Origin: Salticus scenicus
Taxonomy: Eukaryota > Arthropoda > Arachnida > Araneae > Salticidae
Direction of reading: 5' to 3'
DNA length: 64,000 nucleotides
Assembly: GCA_963930645.1 (NCBI GenBank)
Contig: CAWVNO010002549.1
Span: 589,201-653,200, forward strand
In this document: positions 44,351 to 56,711 of the stretch, one piece after another
Layout: every line of letters starts with the position of its first letter
Numbering within the stretch: the stretch's first letter is position 1
The notes under the pieces: model-generated
Databases searched by the model: none
What the model saw: the letters and a program-made list of their open reading frames with translations, nothing else
What the model was told of the DNA's origin: nothing
Made by a program: the position numbers and the translations under genes

Positions 44351-46131
44351 ACCTTTTGACTGCAAAGTAACTATTTTTAAATTATTATATTTTATGTATT
44401 ATTTTGTTATATATTAATTTACAGAATTCGCATATAAAATTACACAATAATTATCACAAATTTTACTTTAGGCGTGATTTCCTCTTTCTTCGAATTTTTA
44501 GAGTGGCATCCCTGATAAAACTACTGTGCATGATGATCAACATTTGTTCATACAGGAGTAAATTTTTTCTCGTATCAAGTGTGTTCTTAAGGATCCAAAA
44601 CTGACTTCAAAAATCGAAAATGTGATTTTTTTTACTAGCCACATCCTTTCATTTTTAAACCTGGGAGAAACTCTGCATTAACAACTGTGCTACAAGTCTT
44701 TGCAAGAGCTCCAGATTGTGATAACAAGTAGGTTAAAATAAAACAGAAATCAGATGTAAAAATATCTGAAAATACAGAATTTTTGTAATTTTCAAAAACA
44801 TATGTAAAATCATGCAAATAAATTTAATAAATTGTTTTATGGAAAAAAAAAGTTTTATTTTATTTTAATTTTTAATGAATTTTTTTCTATACTCAGTAAA
44901 GATATTTAAAAATAAACCTACTTGAAGTTTAAGTTAAACTTCAAATAGGTTTATCTTAATTTTTATTTATTTTTCAGTTTTGAATAATAAAAATTTTTAT
45001 ATTAATTTATGTAATAATGCTATTAAATTTCAGACATTTTAATAATATATACTTAAAGAATTTAATCATATATATTACTGTTAATTAAAAATAAGCAAAC
45101 AAGTGAACAAAAAATAGAGGAAATTAGTTGAAAGCATGTGAAGTAAAAAGTTTAAATTATTTTCCTATCAGTAAGCATTTTTATGTTTAAAAAAAAAAGA
45201 TGCTTTCTGAATAAAATTTTTTGTTAAAGATATTTTGTATTAAAATAACCTACATTAGTAGCTGAAAGTGATTGTGAAATTTCCTTCTTCATTATTTATA
45301 TTTATAAAATTCAAACTTTTTTAGGTATAAATTAAAATGTAAAAAGATAAAATAATCAGATATTAATTTATAAACAGAAGTTTTAATTTGTGAATTTCTT
45401 AGTATGGATCATTATTATTATTTTTAAATATGCATTTTTCATGTTTTTGCCAAAAATAATGTGCATTCAAAGTAAAAATATTTAGTTTGAATGGAAAATC
45501 TGAAAATAAAATCAGATGTAATTTAAAGAATGGATTTTAATAACTACGGTTAATTGAAAACTAAAAAAGCGTTCTTGGTTTTCGCTTGGCATGGGACAAA
45601 CTTTTTCTTCAGCTAGGCTAAGATTTTTTAGTCATGCCAGTGTAGGTTCTTATTTCATAAAATTCTATATGTAGATTACAGCTTTTTCTAAGGGGTTAAT
45701 TGGGTCTTTATCATTTCGGATTGTTCTGCAAGATTTTTTGGTTAGTCTTTATCAGGGTAGTACTAATACCAATATCAAAGGCCATAGCCAGAAAATTTGC
45801 AGTGTACAAGTATTAGTGCATAATATTGTGTTAAAAATGATGTATTACTCTAAAAATTTCCGCAAATTTGCAATATTTTTAGGGGGAGTTAAAATTTTCT
45901 TCCCCCCACCGCCAATGGCTATAGCCTTGCTACATCAAAATTATACTACCAACCACATAACTGTCGAAATCTTAACAGGTACATGCATGTAGAGATGTGA
46001 TCCTGATGTGAAATCTGGACGCAAGGTGATGTTTTGAAATTACAACAGAAGAGAAGAAACAGTCAGTTCATTTGTGCATTTAATGAAAGCTGTGTGTAAA
46101 CGATGTGGTAAACCATGTAGTTGAGTGTAAA
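44351..46131. other. A/T-rich stretch, weak features only
   Basis: A 46-codon minus-strand open stretch (44600 down to 44460, LYEQMLIIMHSSFIRD) and a 60-codon one (44817-44635) have no recognisable domain and are within chance expectation. 45774-45945 may be a MITE: CAAAGGCCATAGCCAG is loosely mirrored by CAAGGCTATAGCCATTGG at its right edge. Confidence 0.3.
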
Positions 46132-46139
46132 CTGTAAAT

Positions 46140-46315
46140 CAGTGGCGGATGTAAGGAAGGGGGCTGAACCCCCCCCCCCCAAAAAAAAAAAAAAAAAAAA
46201 AAAAAAAAACACTGACATTCACAGTTGAATATTGCAACTGTAAATTTTTTATTGGTCTAGAATAACACTGAAAAATCCTAGCCCCCCCCCCCCTAAAGTT
46301 CTGGATCCGCCACTG
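46140..46315. mobile_element. hAT MITE, 176 bp, exact 8 bp target duplication
   Basis: Left end CAGTGGCGGATGTAAGG, right end inverted CAGTGGCGGATCCAGAAC. CTGTAAAT flanks it on both sides (46132-46139 and 46316-46323). Internal poly-C and poly-A tracts. CAGTGGCGGAT is a familiar hAT terminal sequence. Confidence 0.85.
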
Positions 46316-46841
46316 CTGTAAATCATATAATAAATAGAACTAATGCGAAATGTGGACTAAGGTGACATTCTGCAATTACAACAGCAAAGAAGAAACAATC
46401 AGATTTTCAGAAAAATTGATGAAAGCTGGGTACTCAGCAAAACAGTTTCTGAAAAGAACTCAAGGTATTTGGATTTGGTGTTAAGAAAATTTTATATTGC
46501 AAAGAAAAACCCCTGACAGTTCATTAACTTCTTCCGGGATGATTTATTTATAGTAAGAAAAAAATATAACTTTTTGTTTTACTACGATTCATTCATTTTA
46601 TATTGATACAACTTAAAAAAAATAAATTACTCAAAAATCCATAACATCTAAATTTGTGACTGATGAAAATTATTTCATACATTCTGGGTATGTCAATTTT
46701 TCACATATCTTTAAAATGTAATGAGTTTGTCTTACACAATTTCAGTTGTGACATCCTTGAAAGATTATTATTTTATTTGTTAAGATAATGACGCCTATAC
46801 CACCAAGTTCTGATTTCAAGATCAACTTAAGTTCAGCTTTT

Positions 46842-46907
46842 GTTTTTTTTTTTTTTTTTTTTTTAATTAGTTGCAGTTAAACAATAACATGTGAATAATA
46901 TTTTTAT

Positions 46908-46942
<35 letters not shown>
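46842..46942. repeat. two long poly(T) tracts
   Basis: About 22 T and about 30 T separated by 50 bp. Confidence 0.75.
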
Positions 46943-46945
<3 letters not shown>

Positions 46946-47197
46946 CTATATGTAAATAAATACAATCTTATGTAAAAGAAAAATGAATGTGTGAAATTTT
47001 TTGGAATCAGCCTAATATATGTTTAAAGATAATATAAAGGTGTCTGTTTTCGCATAAAAACTAAAAAAAAAAAAAAAAAAAAAAAATCACATAAAACAAA
47101 AAAAAAATTGAAAAATCTAATACAAATATCAAAAGTTTTAAAGGATGTAAAATTTCATGCATTCTTTTATCTGCAAAAAAAAAAAGTACATGGCATA

Positions 47198-47335
47198 CAG
47201 TTGGTAGCAAAATTATTTGAGCGCTAGCAATAATTCCTATATTAAAAAAAAAAAGTACATTTAATACTATTTTGTTAAGTGTACTTTTTCTTATATAGGA
47301 ATTATTGCTCGCACTGAAATAATTTGGCTGCCATC

Positions 47336-47337
<2 letters not shown>
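47198..47337. mobile_element. foldback MITE family F, copy 2 (140 bp)
   Basis: CAGTTGGTAGCAAAATTATT at the left and its imperfect inverse at the right; TA at 47196-47197 and 47338-47339. The internal AAAAAGTACATTTAATAC matches copy 1. Confidence 0.7.
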
Positions 47338-47376
<39 letters not shown>

Positions 47377-47406
47377 AAATAGACAAGATTTGTAGTTAAT
47401 ATTGAC

Positions 47407-47757
47407 CTGTATTGTATTGCAACACTAGCCAATGTCGAATATCAATATTGCCCATTACTGTTGTGATTTGCAATTTTATATTGGCCAGTGTTGTACACAA
47501 TATTGGCCAGTATGTGATACCAACATTGGCCTATATTGGCAAAATTTAGTGTTTTATATTGGCCAGTCCAACTTTAACCGATATTGGCCAGTATTACATG
47601 CAATATTGACCAATACAGATTACCGATATTGGCCAGTATTGTAAAAAACCTTGACATTTTTTGCACTGGCCAGTCCAGCAGAGTCCGATGTTGGCCAATA
47701 TTGAAATAGTCTTATTTCCGACTTTGGCCATTATTGTTGTGCTACTTGGGGTGCTGT
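47407..47757 (+). mobile_element. TATTGGC-repeat element, copy 2 (array)
   Basis: About ten imperfect units built on TATTGGCCAGTATTG/AATATTGGCC spread over 350 bp, ending GTGCTACTTGGGG, whose inverse matches the start of 23214. The units resemble clustered protein-binding sites near transposon ends. A chance 70-codon frame (47432-47644) results from the repeat. Confidence 0.6.
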
Positions 47758-47775
47758 TTAGAAAGTGCGCGTGCC

Positions 47776-47836
47776 ATGAGACAAGCGAGCGGAACAAGTA
47801 ATAATCTGAAGTGGCAAGGTTGTGTAAATACAGTGG
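47776..47836 (+). CDS. candidate short first exon, very tentative
   Basis: ATGAGACAAGCGAGCGGAAC starts a frame reading MRQASGTSNNLKWQGCVNTV, followed by GGGTGAGTTA, which could be a 5' splice site. No downstream exon or homology was found. It lies right after the TATTGGC array, in a short stretch of higher G+C. Confidence 0.12.
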
Positions 47837-47849
47837 GTGAGTTAATATT

Positions 47850-48728
47850 TTTGAGGCAAGTTCTTTTAACGTGAATTTAAGAAGTTTTCAATTAGTCGAT
47901 TATTCGTTATCATGAGCTAAAATTACCTTGTTGTGACTTGTTGTCCATTGTCATCTTTTGACAATCTAAAGCATCTTTATTGTCTCTAGCATTCACTGTT
48001 AATGATTTCACCGAGATTTAACAGATCCTAATGCTTCCAGTTGTATGTTTTCGAACTTTTTCAGTTGACCTGGCCGTTCGTTGTCGTTCACGTAACAGTT
48101 ACCTCTTTTAAAGTATTTAAATCATCGTTCACGCGTATCTTGAGATGTAGCAAGTCAACCTTAAACTTTCTGCAAGATACGATAATTTTCAGCATCGATT
48201 AAAAAAAAAAATAATAATATAATGAATCAACATCGCCCACATTTGTTATTTTGTCCCGAACCTTGCTCCTTTTTAGCGTAAATGAATCTAAGGAGATGAA
48301 ACCTTCACCCCATTTCACTTCTGAAGATTTGACACTTCTTGTTATTGGAACGAAATAGACCCTACGTCACCCCGCGTCTAAAGCATACTACTACATCTCT
48401 ATCTATTGAAAACGATCTGCATTTTTAACCAGTACACCTAGTATAGAAGTACTGCACTTACAAGGAATGTCGTCGTATAGCTCATACTCAGAAAATTCTA
48501 AAATAAATTCTGTTGACACTAATTACTATCGTAATATAAGATCTATCAAGTTTATGGGCAGAATCCAAGTAGATTACTTATAAAAAATAAAATACTTTCA
48601 AGTATTTGCTGCGAAAAGTAAAAGACATCATATAAATCGTCAAAGAGTATATTTTCACTTCCAATACGAGAAGTTTAAATTAATTTTTAGTTCGATATGA
48701 TTTTTAGATTTCAATTTATACATTTATA

Positions 48729-48765
<37 letters not shown>

Positions 48766-49049
48766 TAAAATTGTAATTATAAAAGGTTTTATTTGAAGCA
48801 ATCATACTTAAATTATTCTAGTGTGAAGAATGTAGAAAGATTTTGCATAAAGATTATTTATCAAAAAACAGTTTTGTTCCAAATTTCATTATGTCATAAA
48901 CATACAAACTTCATGAGAAGAGTCTTCTGGAATTTAACCTTCATACCCTGTTGAAAAAATGTTACGTTTTACCTGCATGGGTCTAATCCACTCAGGCCGT
49001 AATATGTTTACTTAAACCATCAGAAGTTTTTATCCACAGATTTTTTTTT
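47850..49049. other. stretch without recognised gene
   Basis: 48000-48500 is less A/T-rich than average but has no long frame. An (AT)n tract lies at 48735-48763. Confidence 0.35.
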
Positions 49050-49144
49050 ATATGTATTATCATTTAAAGTATTATAATTTAAATTATATTTTTTGTATTC
49101 TCATAAAGGAAAAAAGAGTTTATTTTTTGTACAGTTTTAAATAG

Positions 49145-49180
<36 letters not shown>

Positions 49181-49640
49181 TGATATAACCACTTGCGTGC
49201 ATGATTTCAAACAAAATATATAATGTTTACAAAAAAAAATCAACTGCAATAATAAACTACAATACTTTCTGTTTAATCCGAACATAATTTGTTCAAATTT
49301 AGGTTAAATATATATATATAAAGAAAAAATAAGTTTAAAGATCATTTATTTTTTAATAAAATCTGAAGTATCACCTGTATGAAAAATAGAGAGGAGGTAC
49401 GGGTGGATACAAATTTAAGTTCAGTTCGAAGAGAAAGTATTGTAGTTAGTTATTAGAGTTGAATTTTTGTATTACATTATCTATTTTGTTTGAAATCATG
49501 CGCGCAAGTGGTCGCATCACTTTTAAATAGTGCACAAATTACTTATTGTTTAAAACTGTACAAAAAATAAACTTAGTTTTTCCTTTATGAGAATATAAAA
49601 TATATCATTTAAATTATAATACTTCAATTTATAGCCAGTA
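49050..49640. mobile_element. large palindrome (about 590 bp), foldback element
   Basis: The left arm AAAGTATTATAATTTAAATT ... CTCATAAAGGAAAAA ... TTTTTTGTACAGTTTTAAA ... CATGATTTCAAACAAAAT is mirrored in order by the right arm up to about 49625. Inner motifs (CTACAATACTTTC / GAAAGTATTGTAG) also pair, so the whole is one inverted repeat centred near 49330. The arms differ by small indels and an (AT)n expansion. Confidence 0.65.
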
Positions 49641-49739
49641 AAAAAAATTATCGTCATAGAGCAGATACATTCTGAGAAATTAAATGTAAAAGATGATGAT
49701 TTTTCTTGCCTATTTTTTCACTTAAAGGTCGTATGTCCC

Positions 49740-50270
49740 CTTAAAGAAAGTGTCATAAAACTTATTTTAAAGGTTGTCTGATAACTGTATGCTGAAAATA
49801 TTCCTCGTAGTGAATATTTCTGCGAAATTTTGCCTTATTCTACCTTGATCAAAAAAAAAAAAAAAAAAAAAAAAATCTTAAATTTCGAAGGAAATAAATT
49901 ATTAAATTAGATTTTTCACAGGTAATGATGCTCATTCCAATATACAAAATGATATTTCAACTTTGTCTATTGTTACAATAAAGCAATCGCTATTTTTACT
50001 TGTCCTGCCATGAAAAAGAAATTTGTATTATTCAAACCAGCATAACGAACTGTTCAAAGATATATGTTCATGAAATATTATGGTCATGACAACATCGTAA
50101 CTGATATTTTAACGTGGTATGGAAATTTTACAATAAAAAAATATTATTTTCAATGCACATTTAAACGAAACTTAGTTATGATTTTCCATGTTAAGAAAAT
50201 CGTAAATTTGGAATAACCTACAAAGTTTCCAAATTAAAACGTTGGAAATAAGAGCTGTTCTTGCAAGTAA
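49740..50270 (+). repeat. tandem array related to the 31.3 kb array
   Basis: Diverged units with TTCTGCGAAATTTTGCCTTATTC, ACTTGTCCTGCCATG and TTTTCCATGTTAAGAAAATCG. Interrupted by a poly(A) tract at 49852-49875. Confidence 0.5.
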
Positions 50271-50299
50271 AAATCGAGTATTTTTAAACTAGCCCCTTT

Positions 50300-50640
50300 C
50301 GATATTAATTTCTGCGGTCTTGATATATCGTGTTAACAGATTTATATACTCTCTAAAAATGGAAAGGGAAAATTCTCTCAAATTGAGCCATTTTTCACTC
50401 AATCGACTTGTTGAAAAGCAACTTCTCACGTTGAGAGAAATCGTCTCATACCATTGATCTGATATGAGTGGCTCATAGATTTGAGCCAATTGAAACATTT
50501 CATTTTTGAGAGAACTCGGACCAGATTTAAGTGAAACTGTTTGATGCTGGAAAAAAATTGTTATTTCCTCCGCCAGAATCGAACTCGGGACCCCCATCGT
50601 TGTAGACAAATTCATTACAACCATGCTACAATTTCATGCT
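50300..50640 (-). repeat. tRNA-derived SINE candidate
   Basis: On the minus strand the 5' part reads TAGCATGGTTGTAATG (A-box-like), then GTCTACAACGATGGGGG, then CCCGAGTTCGATTCTGG (B box close to GGTTCGANTCC). These have the spacing of a tRNA body. It is followed by about 230 bp of unrelated sequence with repeated GAGA/TGAGC motifs. The 111-codon frame across it (50624-50289) is probably an accident of the SINE. The paired arms are too degenerate for a functional tRNA call. Confidence 0.45.
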
Positions 50641-50644
50641 AAAA

Positions 50645-51254
50645 GTTGTCGTGTAGCTCTTCTCAATCACTCTCAAGCGTAGAAAATTCTATTCATCAAT
50701 TTTACTTGTATTATACACATTATAAAGCTATGTGAAACCCAAAAAACTTCCTTAAAATAACACTATTGATTTGAAATTCATAAAGAATTCTTAAAAACAG
50801 AATCTCTACGACAAGCGAAGATTTTAGAAGCTTGTGAATTAATTCTACATAATTTAGCACGTTTAGATAAATAAATTATTTCTTGCGACGTTACAGAATT
50901 TCTTGAATAACTATGAATTGAAAAAACAGTACGTACTAGTTTGCTTATGCATATTATTCCTGATGTTGAGTTTAATTATAATTAAAACAATATAACACAT
51001 TTTCTTAACGTTTTGCATGTGTTTTAATAAATTAATTTCAATGACTATAACAAAAATATTAAATGATTTTAGACATAAATAAATTTCTTCATTGTATAAA
51101 TACATTGATATTTTTCTTTATATTTCACATATTTATTTACAAAAAGTTTTTAAAAAGACATTCACTGCTCTTTTTTTTTTTTTTTTTTTTTGTAACTAAT
51201 GCTCGTGATGTGAGAATTTTGTTTGTTTTTGCAAGTTGTACATAAAGCATACGT

Positions 51255-51285
<31 letters not shown>

Positions 51286-51720
51286 CTTTGATATTTTACT
51301 TTTTTAACTATCAAAAGTCCTCAACATACTTTCTAAACAACACATAAATTAAGGGGTTATATATATCTAAGAAATATTTTTCATGCGTCATTTAAAATAT
51401 GATCTACAGATGGCACCATCAGTACGAGTTTTAGTTGCGCCAAACGAAAAATGATCGAAGTTCTTTTAGAGCTCAGCTCATACTTGTCCGACCATTTTTA
51501 TAGAAAAGATATTTGATCGGAAAAGCGTGATTTTACTCAAATTTGATTTTTTCCCAGAAATTCCTCTCAAATTAGGGTTAAAGATATTAAAGCCGTTTTT
51601 GAGTAAGCAAATGCGGTCGCACATTTCAAGAGAGTACTATGAAAATTTTACCAAAATTTGGCAAACTCATTTGGTGACCGGAAAAAAAAAAATAATCATA
51701 CAAAAATATATCTAAAAGTG
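50645..51720. other. A/T-rich stretch without gene
   Basis: Poly(T) at 51171-51190 and (AT)n at 51255-51280; no other support. Confidence 0.4.
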
Positions 51721-52235
51721 GGTTAATATGGCGAGTTTGAAAAGAAATTCCGTACAGTCGTTGAACGCACTTGCCAGACCTGACATTAAGCTATTTACAC
51801 AGGACACCTATCCATCTTCTTGAGCTAGCCAACTAATTCATACGAAATAAATTCTAATAGAGTGTTTATATAGCAAATTTGAAGAAAATCGGTCGAGCCA
51901 TTTTTGAGATACTGATTTACGTTCCCACTCTCGGTTTCCGGTGTCTCCTTTCCTGCCTTCCAATTTTCATCAAAAGTTAATATTTATTTATACACCAGAT
52001 CTATATCAGTTTTGAAGTTTCGTAGTTCTGTCTTTATAAGTTTCGGAGATATGATAGAAGATCCAAACCCCTCCACACACTAACACATCCTGACCAAATA
52101 CCAAAAACTATTTTTTCGGACTCAGAAGACCTTAGAAATGTAAATATGGTGAAATACTGATATCGAATTTTTAGACCAAAAAGTCCACATACAATACTCT
52201 TATTACCTACGGTAATCGGTAATGGAAGTAAAATA
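51721..52235 (+). repeat. interspersed repeat family A, copy 2
   Basis: The fullest plus-strand copy: starts TTAATATGGCGAGTTTGAAA and ends CTACGGTAATCGGTAATGG-AAGTAAA. Colinear with 8333-8812. Confidence 0.6.
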
Positions 52236-55107
52236 TATATAGATATATGTATATGATGTTGAAACTATTTCCTAATACCAAAATTCAATATACCTATCGT
52301 ATGAAGAGAAACTAAAAGGGAATGTTAATTTAGCAATACTTAGTGTAGTCTAATGATGTTAAACTATACCAAACGGAAATTTCACCCATAAACGTTACGT
52401 ATTTGAAGCATCTTCGATGATACTGGGCATGAACTGTTTAGTTGATTTTTAAACAGTATCATCTCTATAAGCGACATATTTTGCACACTGAGTTTGAACT
52501 TCTTGTAAGTATTTGTTCTTCTTAATATTCTTCTTTGGATATTTATATACAAAATTTGTACTTCTTGTTAATGTTTGTTCTTCAAATATGCTAAAATTAG
52601 TTACACAGATAGACATAGGACACACATATTAACCACTAAAAACCCGAATTTAGAATTCAGGGGAACTTATATGCACAAATATATAAAATGCACATTTTTC
52701 AAAATTTAACCGAAAAAACAATAATTTCACAACTATATATTGGTGAGGAAAAAATAAATAAATAAATAAATAAAACAATTTTTTCAAGGAACATATCGTA
52801 ATTTTCTATTATGAAAGTCATATAAAAGTGAGTTAGGTTATTTTTGGCACATCTTTTTATACTTTTTACAAATGATATACATATAGTACAAAATGTTGAT
52901 GTGTGTGCTTCAAAAAATTTTCTGCAGACTGTAATTCATTCTGCTAGTATATTAAATATCCTCAGTATAATAAACGGGGAAGTAGGGCATACGTACAGCT
53001 ACATTCAAGATAACTTTTACTATCAATTATCCACAATGTTACTCAACCAACTGTAAAACTAATTATGTATCATGTGTTTCAAATACTTATCAAGTCGTAG
53101 TTCATTAGATAATCTATATATGTAATAGCTTCATAACCTTGGGCATAAATAATTGATGTACGTTATTCGAAATTATATTAGAGCATTCTCCAAATCCATA
53201 AGAAGCCATATATAAAAAGTATGTTAATATATATATTCTATATCTCAGTTTAGGTATTTTATGTTATTACTAGGAATTTAGCAGATTTTGTGTAATGTCT
53301 AAATGAGTACTTAAAATTATTTATTTCTGCAGTTTTTAATATCATAGATATTATTTAGATAGATAGTGAAATAGATATAAATTGCATTACAAAGGCATAA
53401 TTTGAAAAAAGAAAAAAAAAACTTTAATTTTCAAAATAGAAATTTAAAAGAATAAAAAAATAAATATATAAATTTTTGTTTAGAATAATATATATATTTA
53501 TTTATTTAAATGAAAAGCATAAAAATTGTTTCTGTTAAAAATACTTTACAGCCTTTCAACTTAGCTGTAGTTTTTAAATATAGCAAATATATTTGATATA
53601 ATTCTAAATATAGCTTTTATGTTAACTATGCGTTAAATCCTTGAAAATAGGAGACTTTTGTGATTAAAAATATAAAAGTTATATTATGAAATGTCTATTG
53701 TTGGTAAAAAAAGAAATTAATAGAATGCATTTATTATTATTTCTTTAAATTTAGAGTATTCTTAGACATAAAATTTTTCTTGTGCAGCTAATATAAGATT
53801 AAAAATAAATTTTTAACGTAAACAGTATTTTAGCATTCCTAAATATGACTAAAACATTAAGAAACGTAGTATATGAAAAATAATTTTTTATTCATTATTA
53901 TACATTGCGATTTACTATTATTAGAGTTTCATTATTTTTATTCGAACGAGAAAATTAAAATAATAATAATAAAAAAAAAAAAAAAAAAAAAATGAAAGTT
54001 TTTTAATTTTATGCTGCACATTTATGAAAACAGTAACAGAGTATGAAATAAAAACTACTAAAACGGATATTATTTATATACTCATAAAATATCTAAAAAT
54101 ATGAAAACACAAAGATATTAGAAGGAAATTTTAAAGAAATATAACTTTACTTAAAATAAATATAAATAAAAATAATAAAAAAATGAAATAAAATTATTAA
54201 AAATATAGCTTCCGGCGTTCGTAAGGAGAAATTCAAGTCTCTAATTACTTTTTTTACTTTTTCGTTTTAAAACTGATATTTAAAAAAAATGAAAATATAA
54301 TATTTTTTTAATACCAAAATTAAATGGAACATAATATTATTATTACTTTATTTTATTTATTTATTTTTTAAACAAACTTTCCAGGAATAAAATTTGCTGA
54401 ATTTCAAAAATAAACTGTAATAAAATCATTTGCAATTTCTAAATTATATATAGCTTAAAATTATAATTTAATAATAAACAAAAAATATTTAAATAGTATA
54501 TTATGCTTTTATGCTTATATATTAGGCGAAACATTGTCTCACATATATTAAAACCTAATATTAAGTGTTAATTGAAACATGCAAATAAATAACACAATAT
54601 TTTACGACACATTTATCTAATGTGCCTAAGCATTAATATTTTTCAACTCTAAAATGATTTCAAAAAAAAAAAAATGTTCATACAAACATGTACAAACCAG
54701 ACAAAAATTATACTTTAAATGACTTTATTTACATTGAGTAATTTAATTGTTAAGTCTTCAAAACCTTTTAACTAAAAAATCTTCCTATTTAAAAATAAAT
54801 ATTTTTGCTTAAACCCGCATGAACGAAATGAAACGAAAAGTGAAACATATACTTACATATACTCTTACACATATAGTGAAACATATACTCTTATACTTAC
54901 ATCAAGTAGAAAATAGCAAATACCATAGGTAATAAAGTACTAGTAGGTAGTACCCCAGTGCTGCTGGGGATGAATTAGTGCTTTTAAAACTTTTGAATAA
55001 AAGAAAAAAAAAGTATGATATGGAATTAAAATTAAAGTAAAATAAAGTAAAAATCTTCCATATCTACTATACTGCAACTGAACGTTTGATATTTTTGAAT
55101 GAATATT

Positions 55108-55111
55108 GCCG

Positions 55112-55155
<44 letters not shown>
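55108..55155 (+). repeat. (ATT)n microsatellite
   Basis: About 16 units. Confidence 0.85.
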
Positions 55156-55157
<2 letters not shown>

Positions 55158-55835
55158 TATGTATAGATATCTAATATAGGAATAAACAGAAATATGGTAT
55201 TTATATGACCATGTAATTTCACTAAAAATAAATATATATATATAAGTAGTAAAGTATTTAAACGTTAAAGTTCGGAAAAAAAATGAAAGCATTAAAAAGA
55301 AAACATTTAAATGAATCACTACATGTACTCTTTCAATAAAAGCCTAATAACAATTTAGACTCATTCTAAGAACTTAAACGAATAAAACTAAAAAAAAAAA
55401 AAAATACATTATTAATTAAAATACAAAAATATTTTACGCGTCCATATATTTTTTTTTTTTTTTTCAGCATAAAAAAATGCGTAGTTATTTACTCGCAAAT
55501 AATGAAAATGAAGAATTTATTTTATTTTATTTTTCACATGTAATAGATAACTATATTTCATTTTATATCCGGAAAGAATTAATGATAATTTATTTATCTA
55601 TTTATTTATTTTTGCCAATATATATTTTTAAATAAATTTATGATAAAATGGAATTTTTTTAAATATGTTTTCTACTAATTATTCTATTGAATTAAAAAAT
55701 ACGGCTTTATCCAGATTTTATGAATAATAAATGTATCAGTTTTCGTAAAAAACGGTTGAATGTTGAAGCTTGGAATAGTGAACTAAAAATGCGAACAGGT
55801 GTAACGGCAAACTTTCAGCTTTATATATATATGTA

Positions 55836-55840
<5 letters not shown>

Positions 55841-55915
<75 letters not shown>
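55841..55915 (+). repeat. compound (AT)n(AG)n microsatellite
   Basis: Around 22 AT units followed by around 15 AG units. Confidence 0.85.
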
Positions 55916-55917
<2 letters not shown>

Positions 55918-56071
55918 TATTTGTACAATATTGTATATATATATATATAATTATTTCCCGGGTGACAAAAAAATAAGTCTCTTTTCAGAGCTACCTGTAG
56001 CTTGATTCTGTAGTCAAAATTTCACAAAAATCAGTTTATTTGTTACGTGTGAAAGGGTGAAATTTGTACAA

Positions 56072-56126
<55 letters not shown>

Positions 56127-56711
56127 TTGACAGATGGCACTTCGAGGAATTTCACTTAATACGCAAAATCAAAAATCAACCTTATGTATTTGCGATCAGG
56201 GTCACAGTACTGTTGCTTGTAGAGCTTCAGGCTTGTTATTGGAAAATTTTAGGTTCGATACAGACGTAAACGCTCTAAACACTTGTTGTATCTCAATTAC
56301 CGCAGATAAGATGTTTTTCTGAAACAATATTTTTGTTTGAAAAAGTTTTTCACAGACCATCTAATTGTAAGCCGGTGCTTTCGTATAGTGTGGCCAACTC
56401 GATCACCCAATACAAAGTCATGTTGCTTTTGACTTTGAGGATATTTAAAATCTTTTGTGTGCCATGGAGCTACATTTAACTTAGTCAGTGCTTTAAAATA
56501 CAGCATGTTCAAAATACGCGATCATTGTGCCTAATGTATTTGCACTCCGCAGTTAAGCACAGAGTGTATCAAATGGAGTACGTGCTCAAAACAAAGGGCA
56601 CATTGTAGAAACTAAACTTGATAGTAAATGCCATATCACAGCGTAGTAAAACTTTTGTAGCGTAGAATAAATGTGACGCAATTTTTGGTGCCTAAATTAT
56701 TCTTTCTAGTA

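Larger units (their letters stand above)
52236..56711. other. 4.5 kb A/T-rich stretch, microsatellites only
   Basis: No coding region supported. Contains (ATT)n at 55108-55155, a compound (AT)n(AG)n tract at 55841-55915 and (AT)n at 56074-56116. A 62-codon frame at 56134-56322 (LCICDQGHSTVACRAS) faintly resembles a zinc knuckle, but the cysteine spacing is wrong. Confidence 0.4.

Noticed and set aside
44635..44817. 60-codon minus-strand frame plus a 46-codon frame downstream (44600-44460), considered as two exons
   Set aside because: The intervening sequence would be far too short for an intron with usable splice sites, and neither peptide is recognisable.
47061..47432. 123-codon minus-strand frame
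   Set aside because: It is made by poly-A/T tracts and a foldback MITE; low-complexity peptide.
56134..56322. Possible retroelement zinc knuckle (LCICDQGHSTVACRAS)
   Set aside because: The cysteine spacing is CX1CX3HX4C, not a standard knuckle, and nothing retroelement-like surrounds it.
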